DNA of 64,000 nucleotides from Apoderus coryli (GCA_911728435.2 OU452202.1:25647135-25711134); one strand, 5' to 3'; shown: positions 1-11,569, counted from the first letter of the stretch. Numbers and translations: made by a program. Notes: a model not told the origin generated them from the letters alone.

Positions 1-331
1 AAACAAACTTTAAAAAATCCTTACAATATACGTCAATATTACGTTAATAAAATGTATTGTTTTAAAAATACAAGTACACGTTTATTCAATGTTTTTTAGA
101 AACGTTGTTTAAAAATAAATATCTAACAATAAAATTCGTGTATATATTGTTTAGTTTCTACGTGTATTCAACGTATTCTGGGAACGTTTTAAAAATGTTA
201 TTATCAACGTAGTTTTGACGTGTTTTGAACACCACACAAAGTTGTTATGTATTCACCAAAATAAAACACGATTTCAATAAAACGTTATTAGTAAATTTAA
301 ACGTTTTTTTTACTTACGTGTGTTTATTGGG
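1..331 (+). mobile_element. 3' end of an ACGT-rich inverted-repeat transposon
   Basis: This segment matches the right-hand third of the complete copy at 20880-21952 almost base for base (compare 1-331 with about 21610-21952). It ends in the same terminus, TTATTGGG, at 331. The window opens inside the element, so its left part is missing. No coding sequence is visible; like the full copy, it is dense in AACGT/ACGTT words. It is probably a non-autonomous DNA transposon that inserted next to the mariner-like DNA starting at about 332. Confidence 0.7.
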
Positions 332-700
332 GAGCTTTATATGTCCCTAAGTAGATCAAAATTGGTAAGTCCAATTGACAAAAAATGAGAACGCTACTGA
401 CTGTAATTTGATTATGCTGTAAATCGCAGAAATAGTAGGACTATCCGATACGAGCATTTCTAAAATCTGCATGATCATCTTAGCATAACAAAGATCAGTG
501 CACGATGGTTGCGGCGAAACAAGAATGTTGTCGTGGGTTTTTGGAAGATAAAAGGATGTTGTTACTAGAGGCGAAACTTGGGTTCATCATTATGAACCTG
601 AGTCCAAGCACGACACCCTGCAATGGCATTAAACAGGTACAATAACACCCTAGAAGCTTAAGGTCGGAAGGAATCGTATTGATTTATTAGTTGGAATAGT
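332..700 (+). pseudogene. mariner-like transposase relic
   Basis: Shifting plus-strand frames read like the middle of a mariner transposase. There is a helix-turn-helix-like stretch (EIVGLSDTSISKI, about 430-470), then a piece resembling HDHLSITKISARWL (about 470-510), then ETWVHHYEPESK (about 573-610), which corresponds to the first catalytic Asp block; here the Asp before ETW is replaced by Gly. Several stops and frame changes break it, and the later catalytic blocks are absent. The first 90 bases (332-420) resemble 22645-22735 inside another mariner-like element, so both may derive from one family. Confidence 0.6.
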
Positions 701-2805
701 TAGAACCTTTAAAGTGATCGAAATTAAACATAAATATATTTTGCAACTGCTTGCTTTTGTATGGAGGTGATGGCATAAGTGCAAGGGTTGAACTGCAACT
801 GCCAAACAAGAACATAACAGAGCCCCCGCCGAATGGAATCCTTACTGACACTCTGCTGCTGCCTATAGTTCTCTCTAGTAAACAAGGAAGCAGTATCTGG
901 TCTTCTATTATTGTTTAATGCAGCTTCAGAAGATAGTTTACTTCTGTCTGTCTGTTTTGGAAAGTTTTTTGCCTTTGTCCTAGCCCTCTAGAATAAAAGT
1001 GCCTACTTCATTCAAGCATATTGTTATACTTCTTATTGCGAAATTATGCTTACCTTACGAATTAGCAACATAAGATTCCTTGTCAAATAGGAATGAGCCT
1101 CGACCAACCACGGGATCAGTTAAATTCCTTGTTCGAATTATTTTTGTAATTTGTCTTAACCTGAATTAAGGTTGTCCAGGCTTCAATAACATAACTACAC
1201 TTATGGGACCATCAGTCATGATTCATGTGATTTTTAATCACTTCTGATTCAACTTTTTTTTACCTTATAAAACATCTATGTTTTCCTCTGTTTATTTGTT
1301 ATAAAAGTTGACAACTTTTTCATAAAATAATTATTTTCCTAACGAAACTCACCCCCCAAGTAAACAAGAATGCGACAATATCTCTATTCCATTTTCCTTT
1401 CCTGCTGTTATTCAGGTATTTTTTCTTTTTATTTTCTTTCAGCAAAATCTTGCTGAATGAGGTAACGTTTCGCTTTGTCATCTTTTCTATAATTATTATT
1501 GAAGCTGTGCAAGTCGGGCGAATGGAGAAATATCACCCAACACCCAGTCAACCCCTATGAATACGGTATTGCCAAATGCTCTACTTTTTATGGAGCTATG
1601 GAGCTAACATAACGTCAAATTTCTTTGTTAGCAATTTCTACATGGATATCACTGCAATAATAAGTGGCAACACTGTGTGGAAATGTGAAACTAGAATGGA
1701 AAGTTCCCAAATCAATGTCAGCTGAGTCCGGGTCGGCGCGTGCGCTTCTTTCGCGTCCTTGCCCTTCACTAACCCACCCCAAGGACCGCTTTCTAAAGAC
1801 CACCCTTTCTCTACACTACCTTTCTCCATACATCCATAACGTCCCATATATAGTTATATAACATCGAAGGGAGCATTACATTAACAACTTGTGATGCAGT
1901 GGCAGTCCCCTTGTCAACAGTGAAAAGATTAGAAATAGGCATAGGGTTTTTTTTTTCGAGAGGGCTGTAACTACTGGCTATTATACAGAGTGCATTTACG
2001 TATGTACCAACTTTCTCCCTGACACAATCTGTTTGAGCGTGATGTATATTGAAGGATCCGTCGATTTAGAGTCATTTGAGCGATAGGAGGCGCTTATAAG
2101 GGTGGTAATGAATGACATGTATAAATTGTGTAATATAATCTATAACATTATAGAACTTAATCTGCAGGCAAAGTTGTAAGAAACCCACTTTGAGTATATA
2201 GAGTTCGGTGTCTCTTAGAGAATGGGAAATCTTGAATAGAGATTTTATACATTCCCTATTATTTAAGAAACACCCTGTATATTAAAATGTATGTGCCTTT
2301 GTTGTAATTCTTGCATATGCGCTGTAAGAATGGTTGCAAATTTATATGAACTGATTCAAAATTCAAATAACATTAAAATTTATAATAATCTTACAAAAAA
2401 TGTTTAATGAGCTTCCTGTATATTAGGTAGTGTCAATATGTAGTATGGATGAATTCAAACTCTGAAAGAACTGGGGAGCAGTTATTTTGACAGAAACCTT
2501 CGACCAGGGAACTTTTCGATTTAGGTTGAGTTTTCTTATAAATTGATGAGACCAATTAAGTCAAAAACTCTCTTTTAACAACATCAAAGATTTCCAATCC
2601 AATTGTTAAAAATACCTTAAAGAACCTAGCGCTCGATATTTGAGGCTATTGTTTGCCAAACTGGCTAATCTACATTTTCCTGAAAATGTCTGAAATGGAC
2701 AGTTTCATAAGGGAAATCGTTTGGTGATGTAGTTATTTGCAAAACTAGCCCTATGCTTTTCGGAGTAAGATGCAAAACTCGCTAAATACGTTAGAACGTT
2801 TTTAT
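701..2805. other. no recognisable gene; scattered TE-end motifs
   Basis: I see no convincing coding sequence here. A GC-richer patch lies at about 1725-1800 but matches nothing I recognise. Transposon-end-like words (TATACAGAGTG at about 1983, CACCCTGTATA at about 2271) suggest old Tc1/mariner-type MITE remnants. The short open frames around 1615-1860 overlap on both strands and show no domain. Confidence 0.4.
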
Positions 2806-3770
2806 TATTATTATTAGTTCAGACAGTAAGCGGTGAAACCGATGAGACTGTCGCCTGATTTGTAAAAGATAAAACTCGGCTCAGTGTATAAAAACACGAC
2901 GATTTACTATAACGAGTAGTGGATTATGCAGCTGCCCCGATCTTTAAGCGTAATGTCCAGTCTGTTCTTAAGACTATTCACTGTTGGCGCTGATACAACC
3001 TCCTCCGACATATCATTCCACGCATATATAAGTTTCTTCGAGCGAGCTTGGCGCATCTTTCTTTGCACAATTTCTTGCTGTTACCACGTAGTCTCGGATT
3101 TCTATTAAGATGAAAGAGATCCAAGTTTATTGTGTAATGTCCGCTAAGAACTTTATACGTCTGTATCAAGTCGCCACGACGACGCCTTTCTTGAAGCGTT
3201 GTTAAGTTCAAAGCTCTTAGCCGATCTTCATATGGCACAGCGCTTGTGGAAGCTTGGTAAATCTTCTCTGAACTCTCTCCAAAGCCTCAATATCCTTAAC
3301 AAAATAAGGAGACCATACACTATTGGCATATTCCAGGCTCGCCCTGACAAACGACTTGTACAGCTTCAGAACCATGTCATTGGACCTTGATCTAAATGCT
3401 TTCCGGATCAAATACCACAATTTGTTGGCCTTCTTCACTACCGCCGAGACATGGATTTCCCATTTTAAATCATTGGTAATAATCACGCCGAGATCCTTTT
3501 GTTGGAGAGTTGGTCTTAATTCGTGTCCACCAAGGGTGTAGGATATGTCGGGGTTATTTGGTCCCAAATGGAGGACTGTACATTTATCCAAATTCAAACC
3601 CATCAGCCAAGTTGATGACCAAGTCATCACTCTGTCGAGATCGGTCTGGAACACCTCAGCACTCTGCAGCGGATCACAAAACATCTTAGAGTCATCAGCA
3701 AAGAAACTTGTATTTGCATTTATATTTCCCGTCAGATCCGATATGTAAACCAGGAACAACAGTGTTGATG
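2806..3770 (-). mobile_element. 5'-truncated CR1/L2-like non-LTR retrotransposon (RT C-terminal half)
   Basis: On the minus strand, 3759-3217 encodes the last part of a reverse transcriptase. It starts in the palm (FLVYISDL), carries the catalytic FADD box, then SxxWxM, KCxxLHLG, QKDLGVII and LYKSFVRASLEYANSVWSPY, all characteristic of CR1/Jockey-superfamily ORF2. A frameshift near 3230 moves the frame to 3238-2978, which continues with DRLRALNLTTLQERRRRGDL and the family's C-terminal tail. The 3' end is an (AAT)n microsatellite at about 2806-2818, a usual LINE tail. Endonuclease and early RT blocks are missing, so the copy was 5'-truncated on insertion and has since decayed. A second member of the family lies at 60395-61352. 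Confidence 0.85.
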
Positions 3771-4649
3771 TGTTTTGTTATACTTGCCACCAGTCTTATT
3801 TTAGACGATTTTCCTGTTTAAAAAAATTATATTTTATATTGTGTTTCGTGAATTTTTAAGATTTACTTTTGTTAGAAAAATTAATTATTTGTTTTATTTA
3901 TAACTTTACATAACTCTTAAATGCATCTTCACACTATTTTTTATGCGTGGTTGATAAATATGAGCTCATATTTGATGACATACCTAGATTTTAATTGTTA
4001 TGCTCAAAGCTGTCTTTATGCAAATTATTTATTGATATTTTGTGAAACTCTTAGAGTTTTAGGTTCGTAATTAGCCGTTTTGTTTTTCTGTTCCTACAAG
4101 GCTACTAGTAAAAAATAAAAGATTATTTATTAGTACTGCTGCGTGAGCAGTTTTTTGCATTTCCTTCCAAAAATTTACGTGCAAGCATATGGCAAAAATG
4201 ACCTACGATCCACTTCAAACAGGCTCTGAAACTGATAACAACGGCAACAGCGCTTGCTGGTTTATGTCAAATGTCAAGTATGCCCACTGCCGGCTGCCAT
4301 TTTGGGTGGTGGTGTAAAATAAATTCCAAAGAAAACCCATTGTCAGAGAGATGCTAGAGAAGTTTCTAAAAGTACCGAGGTTTCCTTTCAAGTTTCGAAT
4401 TTTTAGAAATTTGATTTTCAGGAGAAGTTTTATGTCGTCGTTTGCACAACAAAATTTTTATTTTGAGAAAATTAAAGGTTGTCTTAATTTTATTTTTATT
4501 CGTCAAAATTATACCAACAAATTATCTCAAAATGGCCGAATTAAAAAACTTAAAGCAGTAGATTCACCAGAATATCAAAACTTTTATGTTTTTTTTTGAA
4601 ATAATTTTAAGTAAGGTTAAAGGCAGTTAAGATGTTTCGAAATAAATAA
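3771..4649. other. no recognisable gene
   Basis: AT-rich sequence. The open frame at 4351-4599 (82 codons) is rich in Phe, Lys and Asn and shows no domain or homologous pattern I recognise; I regard it as chance. Confidence 0.4.
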
Positions 4650-5530
4650 AAACATTTTTTTATTATTTGAATTTTTTGATGGCCCTATTATGATCCCAAA
4701 TCAATCTCGAAAAGGACATATCTGTGAACTGCCAAGAACATAACATTAAAAAATCATCGTTGCACAAGATTCCGAAGCAAGTTTTCCATCTTACAGCATA
4801 GAAAATTCAGCCAGTTCAAGAACCGACTCTCCGGTCCGACTGAATATGTTTATTGACGAAGGAAACTTTCACGTAAACAAACAGAAATGACCCTACTGGG
4901 CCAACGAAAATCCGAGAGAGAAACATTAACATAGTCCAAAAATTGCGTAGGCTGCCATTGGGCCTTATTTTTTGGAAGACCGGCGATGGCTAGTACTTAC
5001 GGCAAACAGTGAACGGTATTGCAATGTGTCAAGCAACTTTTTGGCTCCACAACTTCAGGAGTTTGAAGGTTTTAATGTGCAAACATGGTTGCCACACCTC
5101 CAACAAAATCGCTTGCGGTTGTCAATCAACTTTTCTTAGAAAAAGGTGATCTCCCGTCGATGCACCAACAAATGGCCTCCTAGAAGCCTCGATCTTACAC
5201 CTCTTGAGTATTTGTTATCGGGATACCTTAAACAGAAATTGTATACAAACAAACCACAAACTCTACTGCAATTGAAGCACAATATCCGCTCCGACATGGC
5301 CGCCATTTCCAGAGAGATGTGTAGACGTCGGGCGGGTAATTTCCGATTTCGGTTAGAGGAGTACCAGCAGCACGATGGTCAACATTTGGACAACCTAATC
5401 TTTGCCACTTAATTTTTCGAAACTTTCTCTACAAATTGTCGCAAAAATAAAAAAAAATCTAACTTTTACTTTTTTTTTTATTGAATTTATAAATAAATAA
5501 AGGGTGGGGGGTCCCTTTCTGGACACCTTG
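4650..5530 (+). pseudogene. Tc1/mariner-type transposase relic (C-terminal half)
   Basis: From about 4880 the plus strand reads, with a few stops and gaps, YWANENP, then IGPYFLEDRRW, NSERYCNVSSNFLAPQLQEF, and from 5146 the block WPPRSLDLTPLEYLLSGYLK followed by a basic, helical C-terminus ending at 5412. These match the second half of the DDD transposase type seen intact at 15281-16393. The segment that should carry the second catalytic Asp (QQDGA) has been lost between about 5095 and 5145, and the final Asp of SPLD has become Glu (TPLE). The element is dead. Downstream, about 5440-5530 is A/T-rich and ends in a MITE-like GGACACCTTGTA. Confidence 0.7.
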
Positions 5531-5634
5531 TACTACCACTGACCACTATCTTACATTTGGCAACAGCGTTTGACATATCTGTTCACGGCCTGTTTGGAGT
5601 GGGTCTGGTCTAAACAATCAAGGTCTAATCTAAT

Positions 5635-5740
5635 TATTCAGGTTTTCACTAATTCAGTTTAATGCCGACGTTTCGGTTTTTAATTAAACCATCATCACAA
5701 GCTCAAACTAGCAGTGTTTTTATAGGCAAACAAAACACAA
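5635..5740 (-). other. Penelope-like terminal fragment with hammerhead-like core
   Basis: On the minus strand, 5698-5670 reads TGATGATGG, then a short self-complementary stretch (GGTTT/AAACC around AATTA), then GAAACGTCGG. This is the order of a hammerhead ribozyme core (CUGAUGA, stem II, GAAA), a structure known from the terminal repeats of Penelope-like elements. The first core base, C3, is G here, so this copy should be inactive. No RT or GIY-YIG coding sequence is adjacent, so it would be a solo terminal fragment. Confidence 0.35.
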
Positions 5741-6519
5741 ATAAATTACAGGGATAGCTAGCTACTATTAATTATTGGTCGAAATGATTCTTTTGTTGAT
5801 ATAGAGGTATGGAAAGTTGAAATATTGATTGATATCAATATATCTAGGTACAAAACCATTTCTTGTTCAATATAATTTAATTTTTTGGTGTTGTCTGATG
5901 GAAGTACTTTATATAAACGAGTCGCCTATGCAGTCGAACTGGATGTAAAGAAAGTGAAACGTTAAAACGGAACTTATGGAAGCCATATATAGATAGGCAC
6001 TGCTATCTAACAAAGAGAAGGCGTGGTTGAATAGTGATTTTTCTCTAATACTTTCTAAAAAGAGATTATTGTATAGATCTAGGTGTACTGATCATTATGA
6101 GAGTCATAGGTTAATATTATGTATAGTGACGTTATTAAAGATTAGCTTTTTATAATTAAAATTAAGGGATCTGGCAAGCAGACATTGCTAGAGAGTTTAT
6201 ATTTTACGGGCAACAATATGCCACAAAAAATAAAACAATATTTTCTATGGAATCTGGAATTTGATTGGATATAATTTTTGAAATTCATAGCTAACAAAAT
6301 TTAAAAAATCTTTAATTACTAATACGAGTATTTCGCAAAGTACACATTTTTGTAATATACAACTTTACACAACTTCTTTTTAATGTTGAATAAGATAAGT
6401 TTTTGGTCACCCTGTATTACTTTAAAATCAAAATATCCACTCAGTATATGAAAATAGGTCCCCTTCTACAAGTAATCCATCGAAAATTGAAAAATATTAT
6501 TTTAGGGCCTGCAAACGTT
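5741..6519. other. no recognisable gene
   Basis: AT-rich, no coding signal. A MITE-type end (GGTCACCCTGTATTAC) lies at about 6405-6420, just outside the foldback element to the right. Confidence 0.4.
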
Positions 6520-7265
6520 ACAATATCGGTTAAATTAAAGAAAAGTTGTACAATTTAAACACCTTTTAAATGGTGTTTTCAAAGGTTTTATTTATTTCTG
6601 ACAATATTTTTACGGATATAAAAAATTTAAAAGCACTTTCTCATCGTTGCTTCTTAAGGAGAATAAGTTAGCGTTTACAAATTTTCCCTACGACGTTTCG
6701 TTTTTGGAACACCATCATCAACTTCGTTTTTTTCAATACGGCCCTGAATTTTTTATTGTTAAATTTGAAGCCATTTTCAATTATTCAAAAATAGGTGTAA
6801 TGATTTAAACAAGTTTTCAGTGTTTTTAGCTGCATTTTCAAATGATTAAAAAAACGCCTTTCTCAAATAAATGTTTACGCAAAACGCAAAATAAGTGCCA
6901 AACTATGGAAATTTTTGTTGAATACTTTTAAAGAACAGCTAAAAACACTGAAAACTTATTTAACAATAAAAAATTCAGGGCCGCATTTAAAAAAACAAAG
7001 TTGGTTATGCTTTTTTAAAAACGAAACGTGGCGTCGTAGTTACAATTTGTATACGCTCCCTTTTTCTCCTCAAAAAGTAACAATGAAGGAGTGCTTTTCA
7101 TTTTTTTATATCTGTAAAAATAAAAACTAAAATCGCAAAAAATAGTTTTTTTCAAAATTCCCGAAAACTACTAAAGTTAGTTTACTTTTCAAAACACCAT
7201 TTAATAGGCATTTAAATTGTACAACTTTTCTCTGAATTATCCGACAGTGTAACTCCAACCATTTC
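6520..7265. mobile_element. foldback (long inverted repeat) element
   Basis: The left arm (about 6520-6840) is the imperfect reverse complement of the right arm (about 6915-7265). Matching blocks in order include GAAAAGTTGTACAATTTAAA, AATGGTGTTTT, AAAAGCACT, CCTGAATTTTTTATTG and AGTTTTCAGTGTTTTTAGCTG. The short centre (about 6840-6915) is unpaired. Each arm contains a GACGTTTCG or GACGCCACGTTTCG word, and the left arm also carries CATCATCA, so the arms may descend from a Penelope-like terminal repeat. No ORF is meaningful here. The right arm runs almost to the start of the RTE fragment at about 7305. Confidence 0.7.
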
Positions 7266-7304
7266 CAAGATTCCAATGCTATCCCATTCTTATATTGCAC
7301 ACAG

Positions 7305-8022
7305 TGTATATAGGTCTCAAAATAAACATACAAAAGACAAAGTACATGATAGTAAGTAGAAACCCTCCTCAAAATGCTGTGTTAAAGTTGGAAGACCAAC
7401 CTATTGAACGAGTGCAAAACTTTAAATACCTTGGAACCAACATAAATGAACAATGGAATCCCGAACAGGAAATTTGCTGTCGCATACAACAAGCGAGGCA
7501 AGCTTTCACAAGCCTAAGACCCTTTCTTTGCAACCTGACATTATCCCTCAAATTAAGATGCAGAATGGTGCAGTGTTACGTCTGGTCCATCCTGTTATAT
7601 GGAATGGAAACATGGACTCTGAAGATCCGGTCGATAAACAAGCTTCAGGCTTTTGAAATGTGGTGTCTAAGAAGGATGCTACGTATATCGTGGGTAGACC
7701 GAGTTCGAAATGAAGACGGTCTTAGAAGGGCGGGATGCGAAAGAGAACTTTTCAACATAATCAAGAAGCGGAAAATTGGATACCTGGGCCACATACTGCG
7801 AGGAGAGAAATACAAAATACCACAGATAATTCTCCAAGGAAAAATTGAAGGGAAGAGAGGAGTAGGACGTAAACAGATGTCCTGGTTGAGAAACATCAAG
7901 AACTGGACAGGCATTAGCAATACGGGCGAGCTCTGTCGCGCTGCAGAAGCAAGGACCCTTGTTATGATGAGATAGTCGGCAACGCACTAGAAGTGTACGG
8001 CATTTTAAGAAGAAGAAGAGCA
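7305..8022 (+). mobile_element. 5'-truncated RTE-clade non-LTR retrotransposon
   Basis: An uninterrupted plus-strand frame runs to the stop at 7973-7975 and encodes the thumb and C-terminal region of an RTE reverse transcriptase. It begins within GLKINIQKTKYM, followed by FKYLGTNI, LLYGMETWTL, LQAFEMWCLRRMLRISW, RKIGYLGHILRG and SWLRNIKNW, all typical of RTE ORF2 C-termini. About 215 codons remain of a protein normally near 1,000, so endonuclease and catalytic palm are missing. The 3' end is an AAGAAGAAG run at about 8010-8022, the short microsatellite tail usual for RTE. The uninterrupted frame suggests a fairly recent insertion. An ATG at 7295 is inside the flanking foldback DNA and need not be a real start. 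Confidence 0.85.
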
Positions 8023-8637
8023 TATAGGACATAAAATAGGTCTAAAACATTTGATAGAATCTAAAAATTAAATAATTTCTTGGATGTCCGATTTAAAATA
8101 ACTAGTGTAACCGGAAGTGTCATCTTTAAAATATCGAAATTGGTATACCGCAAAATTTTCAATTTTGTATTTTTTGAGAAATGGATCGCGTTAATTCATC
8201 TTGTGCAACACCCGGTATATATAGTTTATTAACCAAAAATAGGCAGAATAGGGTAAAAGATATTCAAACTAAATTAAGTTGCCAATTGGATAACGCCGTT
8301 CATAAAATATTTCATACGTTCAAGCGAATTTCCCAACAGTTTCATAAAGTTTCACAATTTTCATTTTAAGTTTATCTTGCAACTGAAAATGTGGTGAACC
8401 AAACTGACAGAGAATTGATGAGTTGGCTTTGTTAGCTTCGGAAGAGGAAAGTTTGTGAATACATGTATATTATATTAGACTAAATGAGTGAGTTTAGTAA
8501 GTTTAGCGAGGAAAGCTTGTGATTTACAAAATTTAATTGAAATGTTAAATGTACGAGGTGTGTTTTTACAAAAGAAGGGTGAATTTACATTTGATTTTTC
8601 TATTTTGTAATGTTGGTCCTAATTTCTTTTCGATATA
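8023..8637. other. no recognisable gene; MITE-like fragments
   Basis: AT-rich. An ACCGGAAGTGTCATC word at about 8110 resembles the inner terminal repeat of the element at 8638-10776, and ACACCCGGTATATA at about 8209 resembles a TA-flanked transposon end. No domain is visible in the small open frame at 8181-8369. Confidence 0.35.
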
Positions 8638-10776
8638 CAGCGTTGAGTGGCCTATTCAAAGTTCTCGGGAACCACCAAAGGTATGTTTCTGACACTTAGT
8701 AGTTCGGTATTATCGGGAATTTTCGATATTGATGTACTACTTCCGGATTTATATTATATTATTAACCCTCTACTTCGTTATTTTAAATGCGGAATTACAA
8801 AATTTTTTTCAGTTTCTGATCGATAGTCGAAAAGTAGCTCTGTCAGTTTTTGACGTTTCTGTATACGTAACGTTGATTATGGCGTTTGACTACTAGATGG
8901 TTTCTGCAAATTGCGGCCCATCATGACAAAAATGTACAAAATTCAAAATATCGTAAAAATTATATATTTTAGATATAGGGAAATGACACATCGTTAACAA
9001 GGATATTTTCAAACGGCATAGTTGTAACGGTAAAATTCGGGTAGATACAAGTAATTCACTAAATCATATTCAAAACAGCTAATTCGTGTTATAATTCAAC
9101 CTAGAACCACTCTATTTCCACCGAGTTAAATACTTACCTTTAAACATATTTTCCTATGTTCTGTTTTGCCTTAATAAAACACCTTTTTATACTTATTCTT
9201 GTATCATATTTATTCATCTAGTGTACAGACCATCATCATACTTTATTTCATGCTAGGGTCACTGTAGACCTATTATTTCCGCCCCATACCGTGGTTCTGT
9301 GTTCCTGAAACATGCCAAGTTTCTTTAGAGTGTTAAAATGTTTATATTGTAAATAAATATAGGTAATTGAATGTGTCCTAGGCTATTATCTGTGTTGTTT
9401 TTGGATAGTTTGGTAGCCGTGTTTACGTCCTGTGAGTTGGTGCAGCCCTATTTTTAAGTCCATTTAGGGTCATTTTTAATTTGTGTAACTTAAGTTTGCA
9501 AGACTTGAGGATGTCCTTGCCATTTTTGGGTATTTGATGTTAAATTCTATTCCGGGTGGGGTCTTTTAAATGGTATATCTGATCTAGGAATGATGTTACC
9601 AGTAGTTGCAGCCTAACATCAGATCTGTAACAATATTGCTAACGTTAAAAGTTAACTATCTGAACATCTTGATAGGCGTTATGCATTTTAAGTCGTTATG
9701 ACTTACCTTTTTGTGTTTGTTGTCATACTTCCGTTTTAGTTCGTTTTTGTTTAGTTGGTAGTCTGCTAGCCTTGTTCATTCTCCTTTTTGATCGGCTTGC
9801 AGATAGATGGGTGCCACAGGGTCTTTGACGGCTGCTTTGAATGGCGAGATTCTTCGGAAGGGTGGTTGACGGGAGGTAGTGCTTGGCGAGTCGTTCTAGT
9901 TTATTAGACCGGACTATGACGCTGGGTACTGCTACTGCGATTCACCTGAGCTCCGCTGAATCGTCGGCAAGGAGATCGGTGGCAGTATCATTTGCAGGAA
10001 CAACGCTACTTGTTTTTGTTTCGGAACAAGCTACTAGAGGCTCCATTTCTTCGTTTTCTTTTCTATCTTGTGTCGTATGTTTTGGTTTCTTTATTCTTCA
10101 GTTCTCTTGTTCGTTGGAACGGTGCTACCGTGCGGAAATGTGTGGTTTCGGATTGGGGTTGTTCCTGTGAAGGTCTTCTTGGGGCACTATAACTGGAGGG
10201 TATGTGAACGAGGCCTCTGGCTGCTTAACCCGGGTCGCGCAACGCATACCTGTCTTTTAACATCTTCTCTTACAAGACCGTTACCTGGTTATAGGCCTCT
10301 GAGTGGCTGAAAGTCGAGTTCGGCACTCTTGGGGAAGCTCCGAATCATACACCTCCATTCTGGGAGTATACGACGGCGGTGGTATCGTTGTAATGAAACT
10401 GTATGTTAGGTTAAGGTTTCAGTTTGGCATATGCTATAATTATGCTGGGTTTCTCTTCGTGTTGGATCCCAGGACTTTGTTCCTAAAAACCACACAATTG
10501 TATAGGTTACCTATACTTTATTTAACTCCCGGCTATGACACAAAACGGTGGCACTGTCAAAAAATATCAAAATTTTCCCAAAAAAATTTGCAGAAAAAAA
10601 TTTGTTAGGTTTAAGTATAGGGAAATCATTCCATTTACGAAGTAGATTGTTAATTCAGGTATAACCGGAAGTATTATAAACCCGGAAGCAGTACGTACCT
10701 TCCGGATAATACCGAATTCCTATAAGTTTGTAGTTCCCGAGAACTTTGAATAGGCCACTCAGGATTAATCACCCTG
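8638..10776. mobile_element. 2.1 kb DNA transposon with ~150-bp inverted terminal repeats
   Basis: The left end (about 8638-8795) and right end (about 10625-10776) are reverse complements, with shared blocks GAGTGGCCTATTCAAAGTTC, TCGGGAAC, TTCGGTATTATC, ACTNCTTCCGG and CTACTTCGT. The right terminus is CAGGGTGATTAATCCTGAGTGG read inward; the left lacks 9 bases of it (CAGCGTTGAGTGG). Both ends abut TATA, consistent with a TA or TATA target duplication. The interior is GC-richer at about 9840-10400 than its surroundings and has exon-like minus-strand stretches (see 9946-10046), but no transposase motif I recognise. The mismatched repeats suggest an old, inactive copy. Confidence 0.65.
9946..10046 (-). 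CDS. exon-like open stretch inside the 2.1 kb transposon
   Basis: On the minus strand an ATG at 10046 opens a 33-codon reading of ordinary, non-AT-biased composition (MEPLVACSETK through ATDLLADDSAEL) that ends exactly at CAG|GTGAAT, a plausible 5' splice site at 9946/9945. The same frame is open upstream for about 15 further codons. A second consensus donor, AAG|GTAAGT, occurs at 9707/9706 after a short open frame containing DYQLNKNELKRKYDN. These could be exons of a transposase, a captured host fragment, or chance. I recognise no family. Confidence 0.25.
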
Positions 10777-10894
10777 TATATAAGGGTTGGCGATTTTCAG
10801 CTATCGTAAAAATGAAATAAAAAAATATGTCATAAATTTTGATTGAAAAACCAAATTAAGAGCTCCAAAGCACTTAAATTGTCAACGAGCATAA

Positions 10895-10990
10895 AAAACT
10901 TTACAAGTGGTACAAGATCTTCACGGAAAGACGACGATGCCCGCTCTGGACATCGCAACAGTCCATGAGTAACACGTGTAATGTGACGAC
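10895..10990 (+). pseudogene. short mariner transposase N-terminal fragment
   Basis: Across frames, the plus strand reads YKWYKIFTE followed by DDDARSGHRN, the pattern of the linker after the first helix-turn-helix in mariner transposases (YxWxxxFxxGRxxxxDDxRSGRP). About 90 bases remain and nothing else of the element is obvious. It lies just outside the right end of the 2.1 kb transposon. Confidence 0.35.
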
Positions 10991-11062
10991 GGTAACAGAT
11001 TGGTTCCTGAAACGTTAGGACTCCTTAAAGATACGGTTTTTAATTTGCTTTTTTTTAACACA

Positions 11063-11115
11063 AAAGCCACTGACAAATTTAGGTTTTTTCAATCACGCAG
11101 TGGCTTTTATTATTA
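11063..11115. repeat. small perfect-stem hairpin
   Basis: AAAAGCCACTG and its exact complement CAGTGGCTTTT enclose a loop of about 30 bases. It could be the end-to-end remnant of a tiny inverted-repeat element; no gene is near enough to call it a terminator. Confidence 0.4.
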
Positions 11116-11530
11116 ATGCGAAAGGATCATTTTGATTGCTTAGTATTCAGAATTTTAAATAGTGTCGAAATAGCCTAATAATCTATTAATCTAATCGCGT
11201 CACAACAAACATGAAATGGAAACTCTCCTATTATCAAAATCTCTACCTACGTTAAAAATTGTATTTCCCTTTCATAATTAATAATATGCTTGTCACTTTA
11301 CCTGTCAACTAACATATCACAGTGAAACGGTAGGACAGGATCTGACCCAACATCCAGTGCAAGAGTCGTTCTCCAAATTAATAATGAAAGACCCCGAGGC
11401 TGAAGCTATTAGACCGTAATCATCTTACCCCCAACTGTCGTTTACAAATTATATACCAGAATGTTACCTGCACATAGGGTGAATACAGTTTAGAATTTAA
11501 TTTATTACGTTGATGTAAATAAATAAAAAA

Positions 11531-11569
11531 AATCGGTTGTGTCGCCCCAAAACTTTCCCGACATGATAT
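11531..11569 (-). repeat. dispersed ~38-bp conserved motif, copy 1
   Basis: Minus strand: ATCATGTCGGGAAAGTTTTGG followed by GGCGACACAACCGAT. Close copies occur at 51965-52004 and 35266-35302 on the plus strand, while the surrounding DNA differs. It may be a conserved element end or SINE domain; it lies about 130 bp downstream of the tRNA-like sequence at 11695-11768 on the same strand. Confidence 0.5.

Noticed and set aside
1615..1861. Overlapping open frames on both strands in a GC-richer patch, possibly a small gene
   Set aside because: Three frames are open over the same bases, none has a domain, and GC-rich sequence has few stops by chance.
11063..11115. Rho-independent terminator
   Set aside because: The context is eukaryotic and no gene ends there; more likely a mobile-element remnant.
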